From assembly GCA_020722985.1 (NCBI GenBank), contig DYJU01000010.1, positions 1-41,376 of the forward strand: a stretch of 41,376 nt of DNA. The letters run 5' to 3'. Positions 26,954 to 35,685 of the stretch are shown here, piece by piece. How positions within the stretch are numbered: the stretch's first letter is position 1; every line of letters starts with the position of its first letter. This stretch comes from Candidatus Methylomirabilis sp. (GTDB lineage: Bacteria > Oederibacteriota > PGYV01 > DYJU01). The position numbers and the translations under genes were made by a program. Below the pieces are notes generated by a model. It was not told the DNA's origin and searched no databases. It saw only the letters and a list, made by a program, of their open reading frames with translations.

Positions 26954-26978
26954 TTTTTATAATATATATGGAGTTAAA

Positions 26979-27977
26979 ATGAGAAAAAAGAAAAAAGATA
27001 TAAAAAAAATAATAGCAGGTATTGATTTAGGTGGAACAAATGTATATATGCTTCTTATTGATTCAAAAGGGAAAATATATGGTGAGAAACATTTTCCAAC
27101 ATTGTCAGAAAAAGGGCCAGATGGTGTTATTGAAAATATAATTTTACAATTAAAAGATGTTGTTAAAAAAGCAGGCTTTAATTTAAAAGATATATGGAGA
27201 ATAGGAATAGGTTCACCGGGACCACTTGATAGCAAAAAAGGGATAATTTTTGGAGCTGTTAATTTACCTGGATGGAAATATGTTAAATTAAAGGAAAAAA
27301 TAGAAAAGGCAACTGGAGTAAAAACAGGTGTTGATAATGATGCAAACTGTGCGATTTATGGTGAAAAATGGTTAGGGGCTGGAAAGAATTTTAATAACAT
27401 AATAGGTTTAACTCTTGGCACTGGTATAGGAGGAGGAATTATCATAGATGGAAAACTTATTAGGGGAACCAATTATAATGCAGGTGAGATAGGACATATG
27501 TCAATAAATCCAGAAGGAATTGTCTGCAAATGCGGAGCAAAAGGGTGTTATGAACAATATGCATCTGCTTCAGCCATTGCCAACTTTGCAAAAGAAAAAA
27601 TAAAAAAAGGAGCGAAAACGATAATTACAGAAATTGTAAAAGGCGATATAAATAAAATAACCTCAAAAACAGTTTATGAAGCATTATTAAATAATGATAA
27701 ACTTGCTAAGGAAATATGGGATGAATTTATAAAGTTCCTGGCGGCTGGTATTGCCAATTTGTTAAATATATTTAATCCAGAACTTATTGTAATTGCAGGT
27801 GGGGTTATAAATGCTGGCGATAAATTATTCATACCTTTAAGGCAGGCAGTAAAAAAACAAACTTTTGAAATAATTTATAATGTTGCAAAAATTTTACCAG
27901 CAAAACTTGGGGAAAGAGCAGGAGCAATTGGTGCTGCAGGATTAATGCTATTTGAAGGGGATTTTTACGAATTATAA
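26979..27977 (+). CDS. ROK family sugar kinase (glucokinase-like)
   Basis: A cytoplasmic ATP-dependent hexose kinase of about 332 aa, probably glucokinase. It shows the phosphate-1 motif AGIDLGGTNV, the sugar-binding GEIGHMSINPEG with its His, and the ROK zinc site CKCGAKGCYEQYAS. The ATP motif ELIVIAGGV follows. The ORF track begins inside the tRNA; the true start is the ATG at 26979, preceded by GGAG. The stop overlaps the next start (TAATG). N-acetylmannosamine or fructose kinase activity cannot be excluded. Confidence 0.9.
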   Translation: MRKKKKDIKKIIAGIDLGGTNVYMLLIDSKGKIYGEKHFPTLSEKGPDGVIENIILQLKDVVKKAGFNLKDIWRIGIGSPGPLDSKKGIIFGAVNLPGWKYVKLKEKIEKATGVKTGVDNDANCAIYGEKWLGAGKNFNNIIGLTLGTGIGGGIIIDGKLIRGTNYNAGEIGHMSINPEGIVCKCGAKGCYEQYASASAIANFAKEKIKKGAKTIITEIVKGDINKITSKTVYEALLNNDKLAKEIWDEFIKFLAAGIANLLNIFNPELIVIAGGVINAGDKLFIPLRQAVKKQTFEIIYNVAKILPAKLGERAGAIGAAGLMLFEGDFYEL

Positions 27978-29815
27978 TGGAATTTAAAAGGGAATATATT
28001 AAATTAATTCTTAATCAAGTAATTATATTTATCATTATTTTAGTTCCTTTAATTTTCTGGCAACCATTTTTCGACCCTTTTGGTCCTGCGCAATTAATGG
28101 TGATAAGAGTATTTATACCATTTTTTATATTAATTTATTTAATATTTATCTATAAAAAAGAAAATTTAATAATTAAAAATTATTTTTTTTTAATACCGAT
28201 TTTGATTTACCTAACAATATCTTTTATATCAATATTTTTTTCTATAAATAAAGAAATAAGTTTTAAATATTTTGTTGAACTTTTTCTTACAATAATCGGT
28301 GCTTTTTTAATATATAATGTATTAGAAGAAAAAATTTTTAAAAAATTAGTTTTTTTTGTTTTGTTTGTTCATATAATTATATCAATTTATGGAATATTGC
28401 AGCATTATGATATGGATTTTTTTAAATGGAATACAAATTTTTCAGGACGACCTTTAGGAACAATAGGCAATCCTGATTTTTTTGCAACCGAACTTTTAAT
28501 ACCATTATTTCTACTAATGAGTTATATGGTTTTTAATAAAAAACATAAAATAATAACAGGAATTTTCTTTTTTATAATTTTTATATGTTTTATTTTTACA
28601 AAAGTTGTGGGTGCATACATAGGTTTTATTTCTGGATTAATTATTTTAATTGCCACAATATATTATTTGAAAAAGGAAATAATAAATGATTTTTTTAAAA
28701 AACATAAAATTTTAATAGCAATTGGGATAATATTATTTGCAATATCACTTGTAATAATTTATCCTTATTTGATATCTTTTGTAAAAGAAAAATTTTCAGA
28801 CAAAAAAAGGTCAATTATTCACAGAATGCTGATGTGGGAAGTAAGTTTGCTTATGATAAAGGATTATCCTGTGTATGGAACAGGAATTGGAACTTATAGA
28901 TTACATTATCCATATTATCAGGGGATAATTCTTAATAATGAAAAAAATAAAGTATATGACTATGTTGTAACATGGATGCCACATCAAAACTTTTTATTGA
29001 TTGGTGCTGAAACCGGTATTTTGGGGCTGGGTAGTTTTTTATTAATCCTGACAGTTTTTTTTATTATTAATTATAAAATTTTCATCAGATATAAAATTTC
29101 AGATCCTTTAGCATTGGGTGGCATGGCAGGTATTTTTTCAATTCTTGCATCTTCTTTTTTTAATACATTTTATAATATACCTTCTACCACTTTTTTGTTT
29201 TTTTTATTTTTGTTTTTACAGAATTCTTTTTTAAAAACAAAAGAGATAAAAATAAGATTAGACAAAAATATACTCCTGTTAACAACCATATTAACTGCTA
29301 TAGTTTTAGTATATATTATTGCAAGTGATGGAAAAACCTTGCTTTCTAACGTTTATTTAAAAAAAGCAAATAAATTTGTAAAAGATAAAGATTATCAAAA
29401 AGCAATTAACTATTATAATCGTATAATTTCTTTAAAACCAGTAGAATTAACTCCCCAGATGGATGTTGGTTACTTTTATTTTGCCGCAGAAGCATACAGG
29501 GAAAACGGAGATTTGAAAAATGCTATGGAATATTATAAAAGAGACATCGCTATAAATCCATATTGCCCCGAAGTAAATAATATGTTAGGTGCAACCCTGG
29601 GGCAGTCAGGAAATTTTGATGAATCTATAAAAAGATTAAAATTGGCAATTTTTGTGGCGCCTCATTATGAAGCAGCTATTTCCAACCTTGCGACTGCTTA
29701 CATGGCAAAAGGTGATAAGGTTAATGCTCAAAAAGTTTTAGAAGAATTTTTACGAAACAATAATAAAAGTGAAAAAATTAAAGAAATGTTAGATATTATA
29801 AAGAAAATGCAATAA
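27977..29815 (+). CDS. O-antigen ligase family membrane protein with C-terminal TPR repeats
   Basis: A 612-residue polytopic protein with about 10-12 hydrophobic helices over residues 1-440. It has the Wzy/WaaL-type loop containing GTIGNPDFFA and HRMLMWEVSLLMIKDYPVYGTGIGTYR, the Wzy_C (O-antigen ligase) signature, then MPHQNFLLIGAETG. The C-terminal 150 residues are periplasmic-type TPRs (KDYQKAINYYNRII, GDLKNAMEYYKRDI, GNFDESIKRLKLAI). It may polymerise or ligate surface polysaccharide, or glycosylate proteins, as TPR-tailed relatives do. It starts in the ROK stop codon (TAATG). Confidence 0.85.
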   Translation: MEFKREYIKLILNQVIIFIIILVPLIFWQPFFDPFGPAQLMVIRVFIPFFILIYLIFIYKKENLIIKNYFFLIPILIYLTISFISIFFSINKEISFKYFVELFLTIIGAFLIYNVLEEKIFKKLVFFVLFVHIIISIYGILQHYDMDFFKWNTNFSGRPLGTIGNPDFFATELLIPLFLLMSYMVFNKKHKIITGIFFFIIFICFIFTKVVGAYIGFISGLIILIATIYYLKKEIINDFFKKHKILIAIGIILFAISLVIIYPYLISFVKEKFSDKKRSIIHRMLMWEVSLLMIKDYPVYGTGIGTYRLHYPYYQGIILNNEKNKVYDYVVTWMPHQNFLLIGAETGILGLGSFLLILTVFFIINYKIFIRYKISDPLALGGMAGIFSILASSFFNTFYNIPSTTFLFFLFLFLQNSFLKTKEIKIRLDKNILLLTTILTAIVLVYIIASDGKTLLSNVYLKKANKFVKDKDYQKAINYYNRIISLKPVELTPQMDVGYFYFAAEAYRENGDLKNAMEYYKRDIAINPYCPEVNNMLGATLGQSGNFDESIKRLKLAIFVAPHYEAAISNLATAYMAKGDKVNAQKVLEEFLRNNNKSEKIKEMLDIIKKMQ

Positions 29816-29821
29816 TTATAT

Positions 29822-32161
29822 ATGAAATCAAAAGAGATAATAATCTTAACAGTATTATTATTTTTAGTTTTTTGGGTTTATTTAAGTACAACACATCCAG
29901 TTTTTAAAAATAATGATTCGCCGGAAACCTCAATAGCCGCTTTTACGCTTGGCATAGGACATCCTCCTGGTTATCCATTATTTACTTTAATAGCTAAAAT
30001 ATTTACTTTAATACCACTTGCCAACCCAAATTTTAGAGTAAATTTATTTTCAATTTTTCTTTCTATCATAATATTATTTATTTCTTATTTTTTTGTAAAA
30101 AATAGAATAATAAATGGACGAATTAATTTGTTTGAAAAAAGATTTGTGAGTTTTATTTCAATATTTATACTTTCTTTTAGTTTTTTGTTCTGGAATCAGG
30201 CAATAGAAGCCAAAGGCGGAATATATATTTTAAATTTTTTATTTTTTGTTATTCTAACTGATCTCGCAATCAAAATTATTGAAAATTATAGAAATAAGTA
30301 TTTTTATTTATTTCTCTATATTTATGGATTATCGCTTTCAAATCACTGGCCAAGCATGATAATTTTTTTTCCATTTTTAATTTTTTTCTTTATAAAGAAT
30401 ATCAGTAAAATAAAATTAAAGCAATATTTTTTTATCTTATTATTTTTTATAGTCGGAATATCGCCGTATTTGTTTTTATTTATCAGGGCAAAGACAGAGC
30501 CGATTTTAAACTGGGGTGATCCTTCTAACATAAAAAATTTTTTATGGGTAGTATTGCGTAAAGGGTATATTTATCCTGTAAAACCGGGTATAGAAGTTAT
30601 TTTATATCAGGTAAAAGAGTTTATTAAATTATATATAACAAATTATAATTTGTTATGGATTTTTTCAATAATTGGAATAATACATTTATTTAAAAATAAC
30701 AAAAAGAATTTACTTTTTTATTTGATAATTTTTTTTACTATAGTTTTTGCTGTTATATTTTATAATAGAACACAAAAAGATTTATTATGGCAAATGGATA
30801 TTTTTTTACTGCCGGCTGAATATATTGTTTTTATTTTGATAATAATAGGTTTAAATGTAACTCTTAATTACAAAAAGCATAAATTATATAAAACAATAAT
30901 AATATTATTTTCTTTTATTTTTATTTTAATTATATTTAAAAATAATTTTATAAAGAATAATAATAGCAGGGATTATATTTTATACGATTATGGGAAAAAT
31001 ATTTTAGAAACAGTTGATAAAGATGGTTGTTATATAGGTGATGGTGATTACAATTTAATGCCAGTATATTATTTTCAACATATAAAAAAAATAAGACAGG
31101 ATATAAAATTTGTTACGGTTTCTTTTTTAATATTTAAATGGGGAATAGATGATTTCATAAAAAAATATGATAACATTAAAATGAAACCATTTGACACTAA
31201 TAATAATATAAAAAATATAATTGAATTTTATAAATCAAAAGTTAATATTTATCTTAGCAATTATTTTCCCAGATTAAATGAAATTGATATTAACATGATT
31301 AAAAATCAAAAAGGTATATTGTTAAAATTATCAGATAAAAGACAAATATTTTCATCTGAAATTTTTAAACTCTATTCATACAGAGGAATATATGAAAAAT
31401 TTTGTATTTTAAATAAAATGAATAGAGATTTAATTGGGTGGTATCCTGTTAGTATGGTAAATCAGGCAAATGAACTTTCATCATATGGTAAATTTGATGA
31501 CGCAATAAATTTATATAAAAAGGCATTATTATTTCCAATTGATAAACCAGAATCTAATATTTATTACAATATTTCTTTAGCATATAAAGGTAAAAATGAT
31601 ATTTATAATCAATTAATATATATTATAAAAGCATGTGAAAAAACAAACGATGCATTTATTTTAGAAGAAGGAATATTACTATGCTATTATACAGGATTTT
31701 TAACTAAAATTAAAAGTTTTATGAAAAAACTACAGGGCAGTAAAAAGAGTGAGAATATTGCTAAAATCAATGATATACTTACAAAACTAAATGATAGTGA
31801 AAAATATGAAATTATGCTAATAAAAGCCAATGAATTTATGAATAACAATAATTATCAGATTGCTAAATTATTATATGAAAATTTAATTGAAAAAAAATAT
31901 AAAATTGATATAATATATAGAAATATAGGAGTGTATTATTTTAAAACAGAGAATTATTTAAAAGCATTAGAATATTTTAAACTGTCTCAAAATGAAACGC
32001 AAAATCCAGAAATATATGTTTATATAGCTTTTACACAATATAAAATAGGTGATAAAAAAGGTGCAATAGAAACAATTAAGCAAGGGCTTCAACTTTTTAA
32101 AGATGACAAGCAATTAAGAGATTTGCTTATTAAAATGGAAAAAGAGGTTTTGAGAAAATGA
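29822..32161 (+). CDS. DUF2723 polytopic membrane protein with C-terminal TPR repeats
   Basis: A 779-residue protein. The N-terminal DUF2723 signature is clear: NNDSPETSIAAFTLGIGHPPGYPLFTL in part, which in this family follows the first helix and carries an acidic residue of the GT-C-like fold. About ten transmembrane helices run to residue 375, followed by a soluble domain and TPR-like helices (GKFDDAINLYKKAL, NYLKALEYFKLSQ, GDKKGAIETIKQGL). The eukaryotic relative TMEM260 is an O-mannosyltransferase, so a lipid-sugar-dependent glycosyltransferase is plausible but inferred. It overlaps the next gene by 4 nt. Confidence 0.83.
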   Translation: MKSKEIIILTVLLFLVFWVYLSTTHPVFKNNDSPETSIAAFTLGIGHPPGYPLFTLIAKIFTLIPLANPNFRVNLFSIFLSIIILFISYFFVKNRIINGRINLFEKRFVSFISIFILSFSFLFWNQAIEAKGGIYILNFLFFVILTDLAIKIIENYRNKYFYLFLYIYGLSLSNHWPSMIIFFPFLIFFFIKNISKIKLKQYFFILLFFIVGISPYLFLFIRAKTEPILNWGDPSNIKNFLWVVLRKGYIYPVKPGIEVILYQVKEFIKLYITNYNLLWIFSIIGIIHLFKNNKKNLLFYLIIFFTIVFAVIFYNRTQKDLLWQMDIFLLPAEYIVFILIIIGLNVTLNYKKHKLYKTIIILFSFIFILIIFKNNFIKNNNSRDYILYDYGKNILETVDKDGCYIGDGDYNLMPVYYFQHIKKIRQDIKFVTVSFLIFKWGIDDFIKKYDNIKMKPFDTNNNIKNIIEFYKSKVNIYLSNYFPRLNEIDINMIKNQKGILLKLSDKRQIFSSEIFKLYSYRGIYEKFCILNKMNRDLIGWYPVSMVNQANELSSYGKFDDAINLYKKALLFPIDKPESNIYYNISLAYKGKNDIYNQLIYIIKACEKTNDAFILEEGILLCYYTGFLTKIKSFMKKLQGSKKSENIAKINDILTKLNDSEKYEIMLIKANEFMNNNNYQIAKLLYENLIEKKYKIDIIYRNIGVYYFKTENYLKALEYFKLSQNETQNPEIYVYIAFTQYKIGDKKGAIETIKQGLQLFKDDKQLRDLLIKMEKEVLRK

Positions 32162-33528
32162 AAAAAATTTTAATTGTAACTCAAAATAATGAAGAAGCAA
32201 TTATAATTAATAATTTTTTACAAAAAAATAAGTATTCCTCTTACATCTTATTAGATGTTTCTGAATTGATAAATAGGGTTAAATCGGAAAAATTTGATTT
32301 ATTGATAATTGATCTTGATTTAATAAAAGAGTATGAATTGAATCTGGTAAAATTTTTTAAAGAAGAATTTACAGATTTAAAGATAATAGTTATGGTTAGG
32401 GATAAAATAGATGAAGCAATAGAAATTGCAGATAAAAATAATTTTTATTATATTCAAAGTCCGATAAATTTAAATGAATTACAATTTATTCTAAATAAAA
32501 TATTTGAGAAACTTGAGAAACAAAAGATTTATAATCTGGAATATTTTGAGAATAAATTCATTGGAAAAAGTGAAAAAATAATTAAAATAAAGAATTTAAT
32601 AAAAAAAATTGCAAAAAATGATAGTAATATACTTATAACGGGAGAAACCGGAACAGGGAAGGAACTTGTGGCTCGTGCAATTTATGAATTAAGTAATAGA
32701 TCCAGTGCTGCTTTTATAACTGTAAATTGTGCTGCAATACCTGAGAATCTTTTGGAATCAGAACTTTTTGGTTATAAAAAAGGGGCTTTTACCGGAGCAA
32801 CAGCAGATAAAAAAGGATTGATTGAACTTGCAGATGATGGAACACTTTTTTTAGATGAAATAGGAGATTTAAGTTTAAATTTGCAGGCTAAATTATTAAG
32901 GGTAATAGAATATAAGGAATTAAGATCATTAGGCGAAGAAAAATTAAAAAAGGTGAATGTGAGAATAATAGCTGCAACAAATCAGGATCTAAAACAACTT
33001 ATAAAGGAAAAAAAATTCAGGGAAGATTTATTTTTCAGACTCAATGTTATACAGATAAATATTCCGCCGTTAAGAGAAAGAAAAGATGATATACCATTGC
33101 TTATAAGATTTTTTATAGAAAAATATAATATCATAAATAAGAAAAATATTATTGGAATAGATCAAAAAACAAGGTGTATTTTGATGCATTATGATTATCC
33201 TGGAAATATAAGAGAACTTGAAAATATTATTCAACATGCTGTTATTTTTAGCGAGGACGAAATGATAAAAGTTGAGGATTTGCCGCAGAATATACAAAAT
33301 TTATCTCTGTTTGAGAAATTAGAAGAACATAGGGAAGATACAGAGGAAGATAAAAAAACCATAGAAGATAAAGAGTTGAATTTGGCGGAAATTGAAAAAA
33401 AAATTATTTTAAAAGCATTTGCAAGATATGGAAACAATCATACCAAAGTTGCAAGAATTCTTGGAATTTCTCGGTCAACTTTGTGGAGAAAGATAAAGGA
33501 ATATAATTTGCAAATAGAAAATGAATAA
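32158..33528 (+). CDS. sigma-54-dependent transcriptional activator with degenerate receiver domain
   Basis: A 456-residue NtrC-type regulator. The N-terminal receiver-like domain (1-120) keeps an Asp in LLIIDLDL. It lacks the usual acidic pair (ILIVTQN instead of ILIVDDE), the Thr/Ser switch residue (IIVMVRD) and the Lys before Pro (IQSPI). The AAA+ domain (about 135-370) has Walker A GETGTGKE, the sigma-54 contact loop GAFTGA and Walker B LFLDEIGDL. A Fis-type helix-turn-helix (HTKVARILGISRSTLWRKI) ends the protein. No sensor kinase is adjacent. It overlaps DUF2723 by ATGA. Confidence 0.93.
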   Translation: MKKILIVTQNNEEAIIINNFLQKNKYSSYILLDVSELINRVKSEKFDLLIIDLDLIKEYELNLVKFFKEEFTDLKIIVMVRDKIDEAIEIADKNNFYYIQSPINLNELQFILNKIFEKLEKQKIYNLEYFENKFIGKSEKIIKIKNLIKKIAKNDSNILITGETGTGKELVARAIYELSNRSSAAFITVNCAAIPENLLESELFGYKKGAFTGATADKKGLIELADDGTLFLDEIGDLSLNLQAKLLRVIEYKELRSLGEEKLKKVNVRIIAATNQDLKQLIKEKKFREDLFFRLNVIQINIPPLRERKDDIPLLIRFFIEKYNIINKKNIIGIDQKTRCILMHYDYPGNIRELENIIQHAVIFSEDEMIKVEDLPQNIQNLSLFEKLEEHREDTEEDKKTIEDKELNLAEIEKKIILKAFARYGNNHTKVARILGISRSTLWRKIKEYNLQIENE

Positions 33529-33531
33529 AAT

Positions 33532-34056
33532 TTATTTTATATCATATCGTATTGAAATAGTAGTAGAATAACCGTCTTTAACATAGATATGCTCATATGC
33601 ATCATTATCGCCTAAATAATTTTTTATTTTCCCAATAAAAATACTATGATCTCCTGTGGCAAACGAGTTCATAACCTCGCATTCATATGCAACTATAGAA
33701 TCCTTAATAATAGGTGGATTTATTTTAGCGGAATTTAAAGTTTCAAGTTTTAATTCTTTTATTTTATCCATATCTTTTCCAGAAAACATTCCACATTGAA
33801 TTGCTTTTTCAGCAATTTCAGGTTTTGGAAAACAAAGAGAAAATTCAGGGACTTCTTTTAGATTTTTATATGTATTACGTGTATTTCCTACAGATACCGC
33901 AAGTAATGGCGGAGAAAAAGATGTAAACATAAACCAGGATAATCCCATAACATCTATTTTTTTATCTTTGCTAATTGTTACAAGTAAAGAATAATAATGC
34001 GGGGAAGTCAATATAAGCGTTCTGTCAAAATCAACAGTTTTTAACATGAGATTCAA
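33532..34056 (-). CDS. flavin reductase-like FMN-binding split-barrel protein
   Basis: A 174-residue protein of the flavin reductase domain family. The pattern LTSPHYYSLLVTIS, then MGLSWFMFTSFSPPLLAVSVG, RNTYKNLKEVPEFSLCFP and a late DHSIFIGKI follows the family order (FMN phosphate-binding region and the 'dH.i..g.v' strand). It may reduce flavins with NAD(P)H or simply bind FMN. The ORF starts at TTG overlapping the previous stop (TTGA); an in-frame ATG three codons later is an alternative, and neither has a clear ribosome-binding site. It is convergent with the sigma-54 regulator with a 3 nt gap. Confidence 0.82.
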   Translation of the reverse strand: MNLMLKTVDFDRTLILTSPHYYSLLVTISKDKKIDVMGLSWFMFTSFSPPLLAVSVGNTRNTYKNLKEVPEFSLCFPKPEIAEKAIQCGMFSGKDMDKIKELKLETLNSAKINPPIIKDSIVAYECEVMNSFATGDHSIFIGKIKNYLGDNDAYEHIYVKDGYSTTISIRYDIK

Positions 34057-35000
34057 AATGAACCGGTTATTGATATCTGAATAGAATTTCCAAGTTCTCC
34101 ATAAGGTTCAAAAGAAAGATCAATAATTTTGTTATCAGATTCAATACCTATACCAAAATTTATATCTTTGAAACCTTCCGTTATAAGAGAGTTATCAGTG
34201 CGATAACCTGTTCTTAAAATTAAAATATAAGGGGTTTTAACTTCTATTCCAAAACGATAAATAGGATTATTATTTACTTCGCCACATATATCATAATCAA
34301 AGTTTAATAAATAATCATTTATATCAAGAGAATAGGAAATAGCAAAAGAAACTTCTTTTGCTAAAATAAAATCACCTAATTTGCCACCAAAATTTTTAGC
34401 AAATAAATTAAAATTAAGATTTTTTATAGGAGAAAAATATCTGATGCCAATATCAAATGAAAAAGTATTTGAAATACTATTATCAATATTGTCAATTATA
34501 TATTTGAGATTAACACCAAAATCAATATCTTTGTCCATAGAATTTGAATATGAAAGAATTCCAGTTAATACATAAGGGGTAAAAGTGCCTTTTTCAACAT
34601 ATTTATTATTTTCATCAATATCATATTTTTCAAGGGAACCTGCGTTAAAATAAGTAAGACCAAGTCCAAAGATTCCTATTTTTTCAAATTTTTTTGCTAT
34701 GGCAATATTATCAGCCATCATGCTCATTATCCAGATATTATGTGAAATAAAAACATTCCATTCGCCACTTATGCGTTGCATATTGGCAAGCCCCGCCGGG
34801 TTCCAAAAAATAGAGCAGGCATTATTTGCAAGACCAATATATGCATTTCCCATACCTGCACCTGCGGCACCTGCAACTAAATCAAGATATTTTGCTGCAA
34901 CGTTAGATGAATCATCATATTTTTCAATAACATCAGGATCTGCAAATAAAATTCCAGAAAATAAAACAATTAAAAAAGAAACAAAAATAAATTTTTTCAT
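34053..35000 (-). CDS. second PorV/PorQ (UPF0164) family outer-membrane protein
   Basis: A 315-residue protein. A signal peptide (ILFADPD) is followed by the PorV signature AGAAGAGMGNAYIGLAN and IFWNPAGLANMQ, then barrel-like alternating strands ending in a C-terminal Phe (ISITGSF). It is a paralogue of the protein at 6903-7889 and, like it, directly follows a gene for a secreted protein with a YPNP-type C-terminal domain. GGAGGAAAA precedes the ATG. It probably acts in outer-membrane secretion or surface attachment; this is inferred from context. Confidence 0.85.
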   Translation of the reverse strand: MKKFIFVSFLIVLFSGILFADPDVIEKYDDSSNVAAKYLDLVAGAAGAGMGNAYIGLANNACSIFWNPAGLANMQRISGEWNVFISHNIWIMSMMADNIAIAKKFEKIGIFGLGLTYFNAGSLEKYDIDENNKYVEKGTFTPYVLTGILSYSNSMDKDIDFGVNLKYIIDNIDNSISNTFSFDIGIRYFSPIKNLNFNLFAKNFGGKLGDFILAKEVSFAISYSLDINDYLLNFDYDICGEVNNNPIYRFGIEVKTPYILILRTGYRTDNSLITEGFKDINFGIGIESDNKIIDLSFEPYGELGNSIQISITGSF

Positions 35001-35012
35001 TTTTTCCTCCGA

Positions 35013-35543
35013 TTATTTTATTATAGCGAATTTTTTATGCGGTAATTTTTCGGAAGAACCATCTGTATAGTCAATTTTTATTTTATAAATATAAATACCA
35101 CGTGCTAAATTTTTTATATTAAATTCAGTATATCCGTTTGGCGAAAAATCATAAATTCTTCCAGATTCGCTTCCATCTACCGAATTGATAACAATAGTTA
35201 CCTGTTTGGGGTTCCTATTTTTAGGTAAAGGATAAGCAATAACTATTTTTTCGCCATAAGCAGGGTTAGGATATGCTATTATTTTATTCGGCGGGATAGC
35301 CGGTGTTGGTGTTGAAGTATTGGTTGGAGTTTGTGTAATTGTAGGGGTTTCTGTGATTGTAAATGTATTAGTTTCAGTATAGGTTTCTGTAGGGGTAGCG
35401 GTATCCAATATAGTTTCAGTATAAGTTTCGGTGGGGGAAACAGTATCTGTTACTGTTTCAGTTGGGGTATCAGTTTGAGCTAAAATTAAACCTGTCCAAA
35501 CCAAAATGAATAGAGATATAAAAATAAATTTAAGAAATTTCAT
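35013..35543 (-). CDS. secreted Thr-rich-linker protein with C-terminal FlgD/T9SS-like domain
   Basis: A 176-residue protein. A signal peptide ends near LILAQT. About 65 residues of low-complexity Thr/Pro/Glu repeats follow (units like TPTETYTET), a mucin-like linker likely extended and perhaps glycosylated. A beta-sandwich-like domain then starts IIAYPNPAYGEKI and ends GIYIYKIKI...KKFAIIK, which resembles type A sorting domains or FlgD Ig folds. There is no catalytic domain between signal and linker, so it may be a surface anchor or decoy-like structural protein. It heads the minus-strand trio with the porV-like and flavin reductase genes. Confidence 0.8.
   Translation of the reverse strand: MKFLKFIFISLFILVWTGLILAQTDTPTETVTDTVSPTETYTETILDTATPTETYTETNTFTITETPTITQTPTNTSTPTPAIPPNKIIAYPNPAYGEKIVIAYPLPKNRNPKQVTIVINSVDGSESGRIYDFSPNGYTEFNIKNLARGIYIYKIKIDYTDGSSEKLPHKKFAIIK
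35330..35475 (-). repeat. imperfect tandem repeats encoding the Thr/Pro/Glu linker
   Basis: On the + strand the motif GTTTCAGTATAxGTTTC recurs, with related GTxGGGGTA segments; on the coding strand it specifies TPTET/TYTET units. Such arrays vary in copy number by slippage, so linker length may differ between strains. Confidence 0.7.
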
Positions 35544-35572
35544 AACAAACCTCCTATTTTATAATTGTATCA

Positions 35573-35602
35573 ATTTTACTGTATTTTTACAACATAAGTC
35601 AA
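35573..35602 (-). promoter_or_regulatory. sigma-70 promoter for the minus-strand secreted-protein operon
   Basis: Reading the minus strand, TTGACT (35602-35597) is followed after 18 nt by TAAAAT (35578-35573). This is about 30 nt before the start codon at 35543, which has AGGAGG upstream. It would drive the three minus-strand genes. Confidence 0.6.
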
Positions 35603-35627
35603 TAAAAAAAATATAAAACTTTTAAAC

Positions 35628-35656
35628 TTTACATTCTTTTATTATTCTGTTATTTT
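35628..35656 (+). promoter_or_regulatory. sigma-70 promoter for the diguanylate cyclase gene
   Basis: TTTACA (35628-35633), a 17 nt spacer and TATTTT (35651-35656) lie 30 nt before the ATG at 35686. It is divergent from the promoter of the minus-strand operon in the same intergenic gap. Confidence 0.5.
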
Positions 35657-35685
35657 ATTTAAAGATAATAATAAAGAGGAATGAT

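Noticed and set aside
26901-26978. N-terminal extension of the ROK kinase from 26901
   Set aside because: The extension is translated tRNA-Leu sequence; the ATG at 26979 has its own GGAG and gives the normal ROK start.
33525-33545. Bidirectional terminator between the convergent sigma-54 regulator and flavin reductase genes
   Set aside because: The 3 nt gap and surrounding sequence are purely A/T with no stable GC stem.
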